A program made the translations under genes and the position numbers. 64,000 nt of DNA from Paeniglutamicibacter psychrophenolicus (GTDB lineage Bacteria; Actinomycetota; Actinomycetes; Actinomycetales; Micrococcaceae), in assembly GCF_017876575.1 (NCBI RefSeq), contig NZ_JAGIOE010000001.1:1240001-1304000 (forward strand), in the 5' to 3' direction. Of the stretch, positions 17,583 through 26,563 are shown piece by piece; the first letter of the stretch is position 1; the number at the start of each line of letters is the position of its first letter. The notes under the pieces are model-generated. The model saw only the letters and a program-made list of their open reading frames with translations. It had not been told where the DNA came from and searched no databases.

Positions 17583-18899
17583 ATGACTTCCCCCGAAATT
17601 ACCCCAGTGACCGAGCCTGCCGCTGCTGCGCCGACCGCAGATGACATAAAGGCACGCCGCGCTGCCCAGGCCGCGGCGCAGGGCGCCCAGCAAATGCGCA
17701 TCTCCGAATCCCGGGCCAAGGCCGAGGGTCGCGCCCAGGTGCGCCCCACCGCCGAGGGGTGGAAGCAGGCCATGGGCGAGGACGGCCGCCCGCAGCTCCA
17801 ATTCACCGCCAAGGCCCGCGTCAGCCAGCCGCCGGTGCACCTTGCCGACCTGACCCTGGCCGAGCGTGCGGAAAAGCTCAAGGAACTGGGCCTGCCAGGA
17901 TTCCGCGCCAAGCAGCTCTCGGTGCACTACTTCCAGCACTACACCACCGATCCCGAGCTGATGAGCGATCTTCCCAAGGACCGCCGCGCCGAGATCGCCG
18001 AGGTCATGTTCCCCAAGCTTTTGACCGAGGTCAAACGGCTGGCCACCGACGATGGGCGAACCATCAAGTTCCTCTGGCGCCTCTTTGACGGGTCGCTGGT
18101 CGAGTCGGTGCTGATGCGCTACAGCAACCGCATCACCCTGTGCATCTCCTCGCAGTGCGGCTGCGGCATGAACTGCCCGTTCTGCGCCACCGGCCAGGCA
18201 GGTCTGACCCGCAACATGTCCACTGCCGAAATCCTGGACCAGATCGTCCAGGCCAACCGCGTCATCGCCGAAGGCGGGCTGGGCGGCCAGAAGCACCCCG
18301 AAGAGCGCGTGGGCAACATCGTGTTCATGGGCATGGGCGAGCCGCTGGCCAACTACAAGCGCGTGATGAACGCCGTGCGCCGCATGGTCGCCGAGACCCC
18401 CGAGGGCCTGGGCATGTCCGCCCGCGGCATCACGGTCTCCACCGTGGGCCTGGTGCCCGCCATCAATAAGCTGGCCGAGGAAGGCATCCCTGTCACCTTC
18501 GCCCTGTCGCTGCATGCGCCGGATGACGAGCTGCGCGACGAGATGATCCCGGTGAACTCGCGCTGGAAGGTCGACGAGGCAATTGACGCCGCGTTCAACT
18601 ACTACGTGAAGACCGGTCGCCGCGTCTCCATCGAGTACGCGCTGATCAAGGACATGAACGACCACGGCTGGCGCGCGGACCTGCTGGCCCGCAAGCTCAA
18701 CGCCCGTGGCCGCGGCTGGGTGCACGTGAACCCGATCCCGCTGAACCCGACCCCGGGCTCGGTCTGGACCGCTTCCGAGGCCGACGTCACGGCGGAATTC
18801 ATCGACCGCCTCGAATCCGCCGGAGTGCCGACCACGCTGCGCGACACCCGCGGCAAGGAAATCGACGGGGCCTGCGGGCAGCTCGCCGCTGCTGAGTAG
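17583..18899 (+). CDS. rlmN: 23S rRNA / tRNA adenine-C2 methyltransferase RlmN
   Basis: A 438-aa radical-SAM enzyme that methylates C2 of A2503 in 23S rRNA and A37 in some tRNAs. The [4Fe-4S] motif CGMNCPFC is at about residues 194-201, [10 protein letters not shown] follows, and the second catalytic cysteine is in the C-terminal GACGQL. The N-terminal ~75 residues are Ala/Glu/Arg-rich and absent from E. coli RlmN, typical of actinobacterial members. Start: ATG 17583 with GGGAG ten bases upstream; ATG 17574 is three codons earlier. Confidence 0.95.
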   Translation: MTSPEITPVTEPAAAAPTADDIKARRAAQAAAQGAQQMRISESRAKAEGRAQVRPTAEGWKQAMGEDGRPQLQFTAKARVSQPPVHLADLTLAERAEKLKELGLPGFRAKQLSVHYFQHYTTDPELMSDLPKDRRAEIAEVMFPKLLTEVKRLATDDGRTIKFLWRLFDGSLVESVLMRYSNRITLCISSQCGCGMNCPFCATGQAGLTRNMSTAEILDQIVQANRVIAEGGLGGQKHPEERVGNIVFMGMGEPLANYKRVMNAVRRMVAETPEGLGMSARGITVSTVGLVPAINKLAEEGIPVTFALSLHAPDDELRDEMIPVNSRWKVDEAIDAAFNYYVKTGRRVSIEYALIKDMNDHGWRADLLARKLNARGRGWVHVNPIPLNPTPGSVWTASEADVTAEFIDRLESAGVPTTLRDTRGKEIDGACGQLAAAE

Positions 18900-18952
18900 G
18901 CTGTAACCACCACGTTGGGGCGCGATGCGCCATTGATGAGATGAGTTTGTAG

Positions 18953-19420
18953 ATGTCGTTGGCAGCACCGTTTTTCCTGGACAAGTCCGACACCGCGAGC
19001 TGGAAGGCCCTGAACGGGCTCTCGCTCAAGGTGAAGGAAGCCGCGGATGCCGCCGGGCTGGGCACCAGGCTCATTGAGTTGCTCAACGTGCGCATCTCGC
19101 AGATCAACGGCTGCTCGTTCTGCCTGGATATGCACTCTCGGATGGCGCTTGAGGCCGGCGAGACCACCCAGCGCCTTGCGGTGCTCTCCACCTGGCGCGA
19201 GACCTCACTCTTCGACGACCTGGAATCCGCGGCGCTCTCGGTCGCCGAGGCGACCACCACGTTGCCGGATTCCGAGACCCGGATTGCCGAGCTCGCCGCA
19301 TCCCGGTTGGTGTTGGACGACGCGCAGTTCTCCGCGATCCAGTGGGCAGCGATCGCCATGAACGCCTTCAACCGCGTCTCGATCCTGTCCCAGCACCCGG
19401 TGCGTCCGAGCAAGAAGTAG
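18953..19420 (+). CDS. AhpD-like carboxymuconolactone decarboxylase-family protein
   Basis: A 155-aa all-helical protein of the CMD/AhpD alkylhydroperoxidase superfamily. The redox-active CxxC with a following histidine is intact: CSFCLDMH at about residues 56-63. Members reduce peroxides or act as thiol-disulfide adaptors. Length is typical for single-domain family members. The next gene starts eight bases after its stop, so the two form an operon. A classical Shine-Dalgarno is weak. No peroxide-sensing regulator lies nearby, so the physiological role is open. Confidence 0.85.
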   Translation: MSLAAPFFLDKSDTASWKALNGLSLKVKEAADAAGLGTRLIELLNVRISQINGCSFCLDMHSRMALEAGETTQRLAVLSTWRETSLFDDLESAALSVAEATTTLPDSETRIAELAASRLVLDDAQFSAIQWAAIAMNAFNRVSILSQHPVRPSKK

Positions 19421-19427
19421 CGGCGCC

Positions 19428-20246
19428 ATGGCAGCGGGCACGGCAAAGTCGCAGGGCACCCAAACGCGCTCCGAGTCGGTGCTCTCTCGCTTTGCCCCCG
19501 AATGCGTCTACCTGCTCGGTGGCGGGCGGGCCATCCTCATGCAGCTGGCGCTGCCGGGGGTCGGCCACGGCGTGGCCAGGCACTCGAGCTTCGCTGCCAA
19601 CCCGCTTGGCCGCCTCAACGGCACGCTGACCTATATCTACGCGCTGAGTAACGGCACAGATGCGCACCGGGCCAAGGTGCGGGAGATCGTGCACGCCGCC
19701 CATGCACCGGTCAAGGCGCCGGCGGCGAAGGATGGATCGCATCCGGCGTATTCGGCACGGGACCCGAAGCTCCAGTTGTGGGTTGCCGCAACGCTCTACG
19801 ACTCCGCCATGCAGATCCAGCACGCGGTGTTCCCTCCGCTCGACGACGAGACGGCCGAGGCGCTGTACTGCGAGTACGCACAGTTGGGCACCGAGCTGGG
19901 CATGCCCGCACACCTGTGGCCTGCTACGCGGGCCGACTTCGCCGAGTACTGGGCCAGCACCCTGGACCAGCTGCAGGCCGATCCGCCCGTTCGCTCGGTG
20001 GCCCACGAGCTGCTTGCCGCCCGTCATGCGCCCTGGTGGATCCGTGCGGCGATGCCGTTGGTGCGCCTGATGACCATCGGACTGCTGCCCGACCGGGTGC
20101 GCTCCATGTACGGCTTCGAGTTCGGTCCACGGCAGCAACGCCGAATGGGCATGGTTCTGCGCTGCGCCAGGGTGTCAATGCGCATGCTGCCGCGCGTCAT
20201 CAGGCACTTTCCCATGCACTACTACCTGCGCCGCCTCGATGGGTGA
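19428..20246 (+). CDS. oxygenase MpaB-family (DUF2236) protein
   Basis: A 272-aa protein of the DUF2236 / MpaB oxygenase family, heme-binding relatives of the latex-clearing protein. Typical features are GGGRAILMQLALPGVGHGV near the N-terminus, HSSFAANPLGRL, and WVAATLYDSAM in the core. The family binds heme through a histidine; several His candidates are present and I cannot fix which one serves. It forms an operon with the AhpD-like gene. The hairpin at 20312-20343 probably ends the transcript. Substrate unknown. Confidence 0.82.
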   Translation: MAAGTAKSQGTQTRSESVLSRFAPECVYLLGGGRAILMQLALPGVGHGVARHSSFAANPLGRLNGTLTYIYALSNGTDAHRAKVREIVHAAHAPVKAPAAKDGSHPAYSARDPKLQLWVAATLYDSAMQIQHAVFPPLDDETAEALYCEYAQLGTELGMPAHLWPATRADFAEYWASTLDQLQADPPVRSVAHELLAARHAPWWIRAAMPLVRLMTIGLLPDRVRSMYGFEFGPRQQRRMGMVLRCARVSMRMLPRVIRHFPMHYYLRRLDG

Positions 20247-20311
20247 ACTCAGATCGGGCATGACAACCTTGACGTTCGAATGAAGGATTGGCCACCTCGG
20301 TAGTGCAGAAT

Positions 20312-20343
20312 GCGAATGGCCCGGCACCAGCCGGGCCATTCGC
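20312..20343. terminator. hairpin terminator between MpaB-like and small Cys-rich genes
   Basis: Perfect 14-bp stem (20312-20325 / 20330-20343) with an ACCA loop, between two convergent genes. No T-run on either side; strong GC stem. Confidence 0.7.
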
Positions 20344-20355
20344 GGTTAGCCTTCG

Positions 20356-20472
20356 TTACTTGCAGGTGCAGCGATCAGCCACAGCAACGTCACCGAGCGC
20401 GTCCTCGATGTGCTCGCCGCAACCTTCCCAGGTCGGCTTGGCGCAGGCTACGCAGGTGATCTTCTTGCACAT
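20356..20472 (-). CDS. 38-residue cysteine-rich small protein
   Basis: A 38-aa ORF beginning MCKKITCVACAKPTWEGCGE and ending RCTCK. Six cysteines at positions 2, 7, 10, 18, 35 and 37 suggest a zinc- or metal-binding knuckle. The ATG is preceded by an excellent AAGGAG eight bases upstream, and a hairpin follows the stop, so it reads as a complete gene. The pattern CxxC-x(2-4)-TW-x-GCG-x-H recalls small conserved hypothetical proteins of actinobacteria. No function is known to me. It is divergent from the thioredoxin gene. Confidence 0.75.
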   Translation of the reverse strand: MCKKITCVACAKPTWEGCGEHIEDALGDVAVADRCTCK

Positions 20473-20598
20473 GTGGTGGCTCCTTGGGAAATAAGTGTTT
20501 ACGAACTCATTGGAATATTACCCCTGTGGGTATCGTTGTGCCATTTGTGGATTCAATTCGGGGTCCGTGTGCACCACTCTCGAAGGGACAGGGTATCT

Positions 20599-20964
20599 AT
20601 GGCTTCCATGGAACTGACATCAAAAAACTTTGAAGCAGCAATCAGCGGGCAAGGCACCGTCCTGGTGGACTTCTGGGCCGCATGGTGCGGCCCGTGCCGC
20701 AACTTCGCCCCGGTCTTCGAAGCGGCCAGCGAGAAGTACCCCGACATCACCTTCGGCAAGATCGACACCGAAGCCGAGCAGCAGTTGGCGGCAGCCGCAA
20801 ACATCACCTCCATCCCCACGCTGATGGCGTTCCGCGACGGGATCCTCGTGTTCTCCCAGCCCGGCGCACTGCCCGCAGAGGCCCTTGAGGACCTCATCGG
20901 CCAGGTCCAGGGACTGGACATGGAAGCGGTCAAGAAGGACATCGCAGCCGGCGCAGAGGTGTAA
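20599..20964 (+). CDS. thioredoxin
   Basis: A 121-aa cytoplasmic thioredoxin-fold protein with the canonical active site WCGPC (Cys30, Cys33), the preceding VLVDFWAAW strand, and the cis-proline segment SIPTL. It reduces disulfides in target proteins with thioredoxin reductase. The frame continues 63 codons upstream, but the ATG at 20599 has AAGGGACAGGG before it and gives the standard length. The C-terminal helix is extended by about ten residues. A strong terminator follows at 20986. Confidence 0.92.
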   Translation: MASMELTSKNFEAAISGQGTVLVDFWAAWCGPCRNFAPVFEAASEKYPDITFGKIDTEAEQQLAAAANITSIPTLMAFRDGILVFSQPGALPAEALEDLIGQVQGLDMEAVKKDIAAGAEV

Positions 20965-20985
20965 ACACCGGCCCGCCCAAGACTC

Positions 20986-21022
20986 GAAGGCCCCACCCGC
21001 ATGCGTTGCGGGTGGGGCCTTC
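20986..21022 (+). terminator. strong intrinsic-type terminator after thioredoxin
   Basis: Perfect 16-bp stem (20986-21001 / 21007-21022) with a TGCGT loop, followed by GGTCTTTC, 21 bases after the thioredoxin stop. Confidence 0.8.
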
Positions 21023-21091
21023 GGTCTTTCCCGGTGCCGCTTGTGACACCCTTGGGGGAGTGCAAGAAGGCACAAGTTCACTGGAGGAAGA

Positions 21092-22297
21092 GTGCAGCGC
21101 AGTTTGAAGGTCGCGGACCGGGCCAAGGTTCCGGCGTTTGAGGTCATGAACATCCTGGACCGGGTGGCCCAGTTGCGGGCCGAAAGCCGAGACATCATTT
21201 CCCTGTGCGCCGGCGAGCCCGGGGACGGGGCCCCAACGGCTGTCTCCAAGCGCGCAGCCCAGATCCACGCCGCCGGTACCCCGATGACCTACACCCCGGC
21301 CCTGGGCATCAGGGACCTGCGTGAAGCCATCGCCAAGCACTACAAGCGTTGGTACAACATTGAGGTTTCGGCGGACAACGTCGCGGTCACCACCGGCAGT
21401 TCCGGCGCCTTCCTGCTGATGTTCCTGTCCGCCTTCAACGCCGGGGACAAGGTCGCGTTGGCCCGTCCCGGCTACCCCGCCTACGCCAATATCCTGCGCA
21501 CGCTGGGCATCGATGTCATCGAGCTCGATGCCGGGCAGGAATCCCGTTACCAGCCCACCGTGGACCTGCTTGAATCGGCCTGGCAGCAGCACGGGAAACT
21601 CGATGGCCTGATGCTGGCCTCTCCGGCGAACCCGACGGGCACCATGGTCTCCGGGGACGAGCTGGCTACCCTCACCGGTTGGTGCAAGGATCGCGGTGTC
21701 CGCTTGATCAGCGACGAGATCTACCACGGCATCGACTACCCGGAGCCAGGCACCGAGGCCCGCCGTTCGGTCAGTGCCTGGGAAATGGACACAGACACCG
21801 TCGTGATCTCGAGCTTCTCCAAGTACTGGGGGATGACCGGCTGGCGTCTGGGGTGGGCGCTGGTGCCCGACGACATGCTGCCCACCGTTGATGCGCTGGC
21901 CGGCAACGTGGCACTCTGCCCTCCGGCCCCGGCCCAATACGCCGCACTGGAGGCCTTCACCGAAGCTTCCTACACCGAGGCCGAAGCCCGGGTTGCCGAG
22001 TTCGCGCGGACCCGCGCTGCGGTCCTGGAATCGATCGGGCGCCTGGGATGGGGCGAATGTGCCCCGGCCGACGGTGCCTTCTACCTGTATGCGGATTTGG
22101 GCGACAAGCTTGGAGCCCACGTGAATGCTGCAGCGTATTGCGCAGCGTTGCTCGAAGCCGAGGGCGTTGCCATTGTTCCGGGCAACGACTTTGACCGCGT
22201 CAATGGTCACAGCCACGTGCGCCTGAGCTTCGCTGCCGGATACGAGGCGGTCACCGCGGCCATCGAGCGAATCGTGCGGTTCCAGGGCAAAGCCTGA
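21092..22297 (+). CDS. class I/II PLP-dependent aminotransferase
   Basis: A 401-aa fold-type I aminotransferase of the aspartate/alanine group. Core features: the TGSSGAF phosphate-binding turn, ASPANPTGT, SDEIYHGIDY with the cofactor Asp/Tyr, and Schiff-base Lys244 in SFSKYWGMTGWRLG. It transfers an amino group between an amino acid and a 2-oxo acid; the exact substrate cannot be read from sequence. GTG start at 21092 with GGAGGAAGA as ribosome-binding site. Stands alone between terminators. Confidence 0.9.
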   Translation: MQRSLKVADRAKVPAFEVMNILDRVAQLRAESRDIISLCAGEPGDGAPTAVSKRAAQIHAAGTPMTYTPALGIRDLREAIAKHYKRWYNIEVSADNVAVTTGSSGAFLLMFLSAFNAGDKVALARPGYPAYANILRTLGIDVIELDAGQESRYQPTVDLLESAWQQHGKLDGLMLASPANPTGTMVSGDELATLTGWCKDRGVRLISDEIYHGIDYPEPGTEARRSVSAWEMDTDTVVISSFSKYWGMTGWRLGWALVPDDMLPTVDALAGNVALCPPAPAQYAALEAFTEASYTEAEARVAEFARTRAAVLESIGRLGWGECAPADGAFYLYADLGDKLGAHVNAAAYCAALLEAEGVAIVPGNDFDRVNGHSHVRLSFAAGYEAVTAAIERIVRFQGKA

Positions 22298-22439
22298 TTC
22301 CGTGCGGCAAATCGCCGCTTCTCCGCACAGTCTTGCTCGGCCCCATGCGGTTCCGTTTGTGCACAGCCGGGGTGCACACCGGCCCGGCGGCAGCATCCAA
22401 TGACCATGCTGAAGACTCCACAGATCCAAGGAGTCCACC

Positions 22440-22850
22440 ATGGAGCAATACACGGTCGCGGAACTTGAGGACGCACTCAAGGTCGTCAAGAGGCTGCTGC
22501 CGCCGCGCTACGAATGCCTGGCCTGCTACGTCAATCGCATGCTCGACCACGGCTGCAACGGGTTGAAGTGGTGCACGACGTACCGGGACCTGCGTGCACC
22601 CCGGGCCACGGCAATGGAACGGAAGTTCCCGGAGCTCGGCGGCTACTGCGACTGCGAGGTCCTGGCCAACGTGTTCCGCATCAACGACGAACTCTGGCCG
22701 CACGCGGAGGACGGAAGCACCGACGACACCTACGTTCCGCAGTGCCACAAGGTCCGGCTCGGGACCATCAAGCCGTGCGAACTCTGGCTCATGCGCAGCG
22801 GGGTCCAGTGGGGCGGGGGAGCCTTCCGGCAGGCAAAGAAGGCGTCGTGA
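22440..22850 (+). CDS. DUF2695-type protein
   Basis: A 136-aa cytoplasmic protein resembling DUF2695. The core CLACYVNRMLDHGCNGLKW at residues 24-42 is Cys-rich, and the C-terminus ends in GVQWGGGAFRQAKKAS. ATG is preceded by AAGGAGTCCACC. Function unknown. Its last 129 bp are duplicated at 28575-28703, directly after a lower-GC cassette; the LysR stop lies two bases beyond this gene's stop. The intact 3' end here and the stray copy there suggest integration at the end of this gene. Confidence 0.75.
   Translation: MEQYTVAELEDALKVVKRLLPPRYECLACYVNRMLDHGCNGLKWCTTYRDLRAPRATAMERKFPELGGYCDCEVLANVFRINDELWPHAEDGSTDDTYVPQCHKVRLGTIKPCELWLMRSGVQWGGGAFRQAKKAS
22720..22848 (+). repeat. 129-bp direct repeat, left copy (3' end of DUF2695 gene)
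   Basis: Matches 28575-28703 base for base except at 22829 (G versus A) and 22837 (A versus C), i.e. 127 of 129. Same orientation, 5855 bases apart. Divergence begins at the stop codon, TGA here and TAG in the other copy. Confidence 0.95.
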
Positions 22851-22851
22851 A

Positions 22852-23772
22852 TCAGCTACTAATGGAATCCATGACCACTTCGTAGGCATCCCGCAGGCTC
22901 TGGATGAATGCATCCATTGCCTCACTAGGGCAATTTTCGGTGCTGACAATAAAGATGTTTCGTGACAAGGCGAGTTCGGGAACATTCACCAAGCCAAGTC
23001 CCTCCGGGGCGTCTACCAACGCCAGGTCGGGGACAAGCGCTGCACCGTAACCAGCAGCAACGAGACGCAGTGTCGTATTGAAATCGTCGCTGTGGGCTGC
23101 GATACGGGGGTGAATTCCTGCGCGCATGAACAGTTCGTCCGTAATCGAGGCGTCGCTGGAACCCTTGTGGTGGAGAATCCACGGTTTCAAACCAAGTTCA
23201 GTGATTCCCAACCGTTCGTTCCGGTCGTTAAGCCACCCAATCGGAACTACGACTCGAAACTTGTCCTCGGCAAAAAACGTGCGGTTGACTCCTTGCGGCA
23301 AGGTCAGGGGCGAATCTGCTACTTGATAGGTGACGCCAACGTCAAGGAGCCCGCCGGCCAACAGCTCTCGGGCAACGCCACTGGGCTCGGCAACCGAGAT
23401 CCGTAGTTCGTAACTCATGGATTGCCAAGACGGGGACTTGACCAGCAACGGAAGCGCAACCGTGGCCAGTGAAGGAAAAATGCCGATGCGTAGTTCCTTA
23501 ACGGCCAGACGGCTTGCCGATGCGCCTGCGGCAAGCATAGATTCGACGTCGCGGAGGATCTGTTCCGCGTATCTGGCCATGGTGTGTGCAGCTTCCGTTG
23601 GCTGGATGCTCTGGGCGCGCCGAAGGAAAAGTATTAGGCCGGCGTCTCGCTCCAGGGCCTGCATTTGCTGCGATACCGCAGAAGCCGTGTAACCAAGCCG
23701 GTTGCCTGCGGCCGTGAAGCTTTTCAATTGCACGACTGCAACCAATGTCCGTAGGTGAGTCAGGTTTAGCAT
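22852..23772 (-). CDS. LysR-family transcriptional regulator
   Basis: A 306-aa LysR-type regulator: N-terminal winged HTH (residues 1-60, RTLVAVVQLKSFTAAGNRLG then ASAVSQQMQALERD) and a C-terminal periplasmic-binding-like effector domain. ATG at 23772 with AAGGA seven bases upstream; TTG 23778 is an alternative. Divergent from the amidohydrolase-ABC operon, which it probably activates in response to the imported compound. Its A/T-richer codon usage matches the cassette rather than the flanks. Confidence 0.88.
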   Translation of the reverse strand: MLNLTHLRTLVAVVQLKSFTAAGNRLGYTASAVSQQMQALERDAGLILFLRRAQSIQPTEAAHTMARYAEQILRDVESMLAAGASASRLAVKELRIGIFPSLATVALPLLVKSPSWQSMSYELRISVAEPSGVARELLAGGLLDVGVTYQVADSPLTLPQGVNRTFFAEDKFRVVVPIGWLNDRNERLGITELGLKPWILHHKGSSDASITDELFMRAGIHPRIAAHSDDFNTTLRLVAAGYGAALVPDLALVDAPEGLGLVNVPELALSRNIFIVSTENCPSEAMDAFIQSLRDAYEVVMDSISS

Positions 23773-23800
23773 TAGCAATCCTTGAAGTAAGTTGACCGTA

Positions 23801-23847
23801 ACGTCGACGTGACGTAAGTCATTTTCGCGGTAATACTGACCTATAGT
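23801..23847 (+). promoter_or_regulatory. LysR/amidohydrolase divergent control region
   Basis: A perfect palindrome ACGTCGACGT (23801-23810) lies about 30 bases upstream of TATAGT (23842-23847), a good -10 for the amidohydrolase operon. The -35 position (TCATTT) is poor, as expected for an activator-dependent promoter. The palindrome is a candidate LysR site. Confidence 0.4.
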
Positions 23848-23898
23848 GTAGCTTGCCAGCGAATTGGGCTACCAGCCATCACTATCGGAGGATTAGCA

Positions 23899-25515
23899 AT
23901 GCTTCAACAGCGGTTATTCGTCAACGCAACCGTTCACACGCTTTGGGCTGACAAGCCGGTTGCCGCCACTATTCTGACGCGCGGAGAAAGAATTGTTGCG
24001 GTTGGAACAACCGATGAGTTGCGGTCGTACTTGACAGGTGCCGAGGAAGTCGTGGATCTCGAAGGAAACGTCGTGGTGCCCGGGCTTACCGATTCGCATA
24101 TCCATCTCGCCAACTATGCGCGAGAGATATCAGCCGTCAATCTCCGCGGTGTCAAAAGCCTGCAGGAGGCACTTCAAACGATTCGGGAGTATTGCAAGGA
24201 CTTGCCAAAGGACGCCTGGGTGCTTGGGGGTCGATGGGACTTCAATGCATGGGCCGTTCCCAAGCTGCCCACTCGACAAGAGCTGGACTCGGTAACCGAT
24301 GGTCGTCCTGCTGCCCTTGCCAGCGTCGATGGCCACACCACGTGGGTGAATACGCAAGCACTTCGAATCGCTGGAATATCGGCAAACGATCATGACCCCG
24401 TCGGGGGCGAAATCGTTCGGGATGACGCCGGCGAACCAACGGGAATTCTTCGTGAGACTGCCCGCGACCGGATCAAGCACTTGATGGATGCCGGAGCCGG
24501 AAACCTCAAGCAGCAAATGGAAACGGCACAGAAGCGTCTCCTGGCGGTCGGACTGACAGGTGCCCATGATTTTGACGGCGAAGATTGTCTGGATGCACTG
24601 AGCGAACTTCACCAAGACGGAATCCTGTCCATGCGGGTGCACAAGGGCATTTCCATGGCAGGGCTTGATGCCGCCATCGGAGAGGGCCGAGCCACCGGCA
24701 ACGGAGATCTTTGGCTGAACACCGGACCCGTCAAACTCTTTTCGGACGGAGCTTTGGGATCACATACCTGTCACATGTCGCAGGCATTTGCCGGTGACGA
24801 CTCAAATTTCGGCATGGAAGTGCTTCCTTACGACACGATGCTGCACTTGGTCCGAAAGGCTGCAGCTGCAGGAATCGCCGTTGCGACACACGCGATTGGC
24901 GACCAAGCCAATCACTTGGTCCTGGATGCCTACGAGGACCTCCTGAACAACCCGCAATCCATTCCAAGCGACGGTGGGCCACTGCGTTCTCCACTGCGTC
25001 ATCGGATCGAGCACACCCAGCATCTGCAGCCCGCTGATGTTCAACGAATCATTGAACTAGGCGTTGTCCCATCAATGCAACCTACCCACTGCACGACGGA
25101 CATCCCTTTGGCCTCGACAATGTTGGTCGGCCGTGACCTCGCCTCGTATGCATGGAATTCGTTGATCAAAGCCGGCGGACGCCCGGCGTTTGGTTCCGAT
25201 GCGCCGGTAGAACTTCCAAACCCAATGCACGGAATCCACGCGGCAGTCACGCGTCAAAATGCAATGTCCCAACCCGACGGTGGATGGCAACCCGACGAGC
25301 GCATTTCGGTTTCACAGGCCTTGCATGGATTCACCACTGGAGCGGCTTACGCCTCGGCCGAGGAACACCTCAAGGGAATGATTCGCCCCGGGATGTTGGC
25401 CGACTTCACGGTGCTGGCGCAGGATCCGTTCCAGGTTGCGCCCGTCGACCTGCGCGACATTCCTGTCCATTCAACAATCGTTGGCGGCCAAGTCAGATTC
25501 TGGTCCACCAACTAA
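23899..25515 (+). CDS. YtcJ-like metal-dependent amidohydrolase
   Basis: A 538-aa amidohydrolase-3 family enzyme, a metal-dependent TIM-barrel hydrolase of C-N bonds. Metal-ligand and catalytic segments are visible: DSHIHL (about residues 65-70), VKLFSDGALGS, THAIGDQA, HRIEHTQ and GSDAPVELPNP. No signal peptide, so the substrate must be imported, consistent with the downstream ABC importer. Related proteins cleave N-acyl amino acids, hydantoin-like or exoenzyme-regulatory substrates; this one's substrate is unknown. ATG with GGAGGATTAGCA upstream. Confidence 0.87.
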   Translation: MLQQRLFVNATVHTLWADKPVAATILTRGERIVAVGTTDELRSYLTGAEEVVDLEGNVVVPGLTDSHIHLANYAREISAVNLRGVKSLQEALQTIREYCKDLPKDAWVLGGRWDFNAWAVPKLPTRQELDSVTDGRPAALASVDGHTTWVNTQALRIAGISANDHDPVGGEIVRDDAGEPTGILRETARDRIKHLMDAGAGNLKQQMETAQKRLLAVGLTGAHDFDGEDCLDALSELHQDGILSMRVHKGISMAGLDAAIGEGRATGNGDLWLNTGPVKLFSDGALGSHTCHMSQAFAGDDSNFGMEVLPYDTMLHLVRKAAAAGIAVATHAIGDQANHLVLDAYEDLLNNPQSIPSDGGPLRSPLRHRIEHTQHLQPADVQRIIELGVVPSMQPTHCTTDIPLASTMLVGRDLASYAWNSLIKAGGRPAFGSDAPVELPNPMHGIHAAVTRQNAMSQPDGGWQPDERISVSQALHGFTTGAAYASAEEHLKGMIRPGMLADFTVLAQDPFQVAPVDLRDIPVHSTIVGGQVRFWSTN

Positions 25516-25567
25516 CAATCCACTTTGGCCATTCCGGCCGCAAAAAACCACACCAAGGAGGAACCCC

Positions 25568-26548
25568 ATGAAGCGTTCAACGAAGAATATTGCCCTGAAG
25601 AGTGTCCTTTCTTCACTCGCAGCAGCGGCGCTGCTGGCGACCACGGCCTGCGGCGGGCAAAGTCTCGCCGGTGGAGACCCGACGCCTTCGGCGAGCGGAG
25701 CCGCTGCTGCCTTCACAGCTGTTCCTGCGCCCGACGAGGACCTTGCCAAATCCGCAATTGATGAGATCAAGGCAAATCCTGAACTGACCGCGATTCTGCC
25801 AGAAGCCATCCAGAAGGAAGGCCTTAAGATGACAACTTCGGAGGGATACCCGCCGATGGAGCTGTATGCGAAGGACGGCAAGACCCTCGTGGGAGTTGAC
25901 CCCTCGGTGGGTCGGGCACTGGCCAACAAGCTCGGTGTCAATCTGACCATCAAAGATGAGGACTTCAACGCCCAGATCCCGGGTATCACCACCGGTCGCT
26001 ACGACATGATCATGTCCTCGATGACCGACAACGAGGAACGCCGCAAGACGGTCACCTTTGTCGATTACGTGCAGGCAGGCAACGGATGGGTCGTGAAAGA
26101 AGGAAACCCGGCAGGCTTGGGAAATCCGGAAAGTGCCTGTGGCAAGACCGTTGCTGTGGTCGACAATGGGTCCTCACTCGATCTTGTCACCGGTTTCAGC
26201 AAGGAATGCGAAGACGCCGGAAAGTCCAAGATCAACATCTTGAAGTTCAGTGGGGATCAGGAAGCAATCCTCCAGGTGCGCAATGGCCGAGCAGACGCCG
26301 GGGTAAACGACTACCCCGTCGCTGCATATCGGGCCCAGATCTCTGAAGGCGCTCTTGAAGCCGTCGCAATTGACGGGCCAACGAGCCCATGGGGAATTGC
26401 AATGAAGCCGGAGAACGAGCAGCTCATCGAGGCCATGCAAAAAGCGCTTCAGGAACTCATTGACGACGGCACCTACAAGCAGGTCCTGGAGGCGTGGAAC
26501 GTCGGGCAAATGGCCGTGGATTCCGCCAAGATCAACGACGGCAAGTAG
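25568..26548 (+). CDS. ABC importer solute-binding lipoprotein (polar amino acid type)
   Basis: A 326-aa family-3 solute-binding protein. A lipobox LATTAC puts the lipidated Cys at residue 28, followed by a Ser/Ala linker, anchoring it outside the membrane. The binding-domain hallmarks include EGYPPMELYAKDGKTLVGVDPSVG and ITTGRYDMIMSSMTDNEERRK. Family members bind amino acids, opines or related polar compounds. CAAGGAGG precedes the ATG. It lies 52 bases after the amidohydrolase, making the hydrolase and its importer one operon. Confidence 0.9.
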   Translation: MKRSTKNIALKSVLSSLAAAALLATTACGGQSLAGGDPTPSASGAAAAFTAVPAPDEDLAKSAIDEIKANPELTAILPEAIQKEGLKMTTSEGYPPMELYAKDGKTLVGVDPSVGRALANKLGVNLTIKDEDFNAQIPGITTGRYDMIMSSMTDNEERRKTVTFVDYVQAGNGWVVKEGNPAGLGNPESACGKTVAVVDNGSSLDLVTGFSKECEDAGKSKINILKFSGDQEAILQVRNGRADAGVNDYPVAAYRAQISEGALEAVAIDGPTSPWGIAMKPENEQLIEAMQKALQELIDDGTYKQVLEAWNVGQMAVDSAKINDGK

Positions 26549-26563
26549 AAGACCAGGTACAAC

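Noticed and set aside
22298-22439. Gap before the DUF2695 gene checked as the island's left boundary
   Set aside because: The repeat shows the junction is after the gene's 3' end; this spacer has host-like GC and a normal ribosome-binding site.
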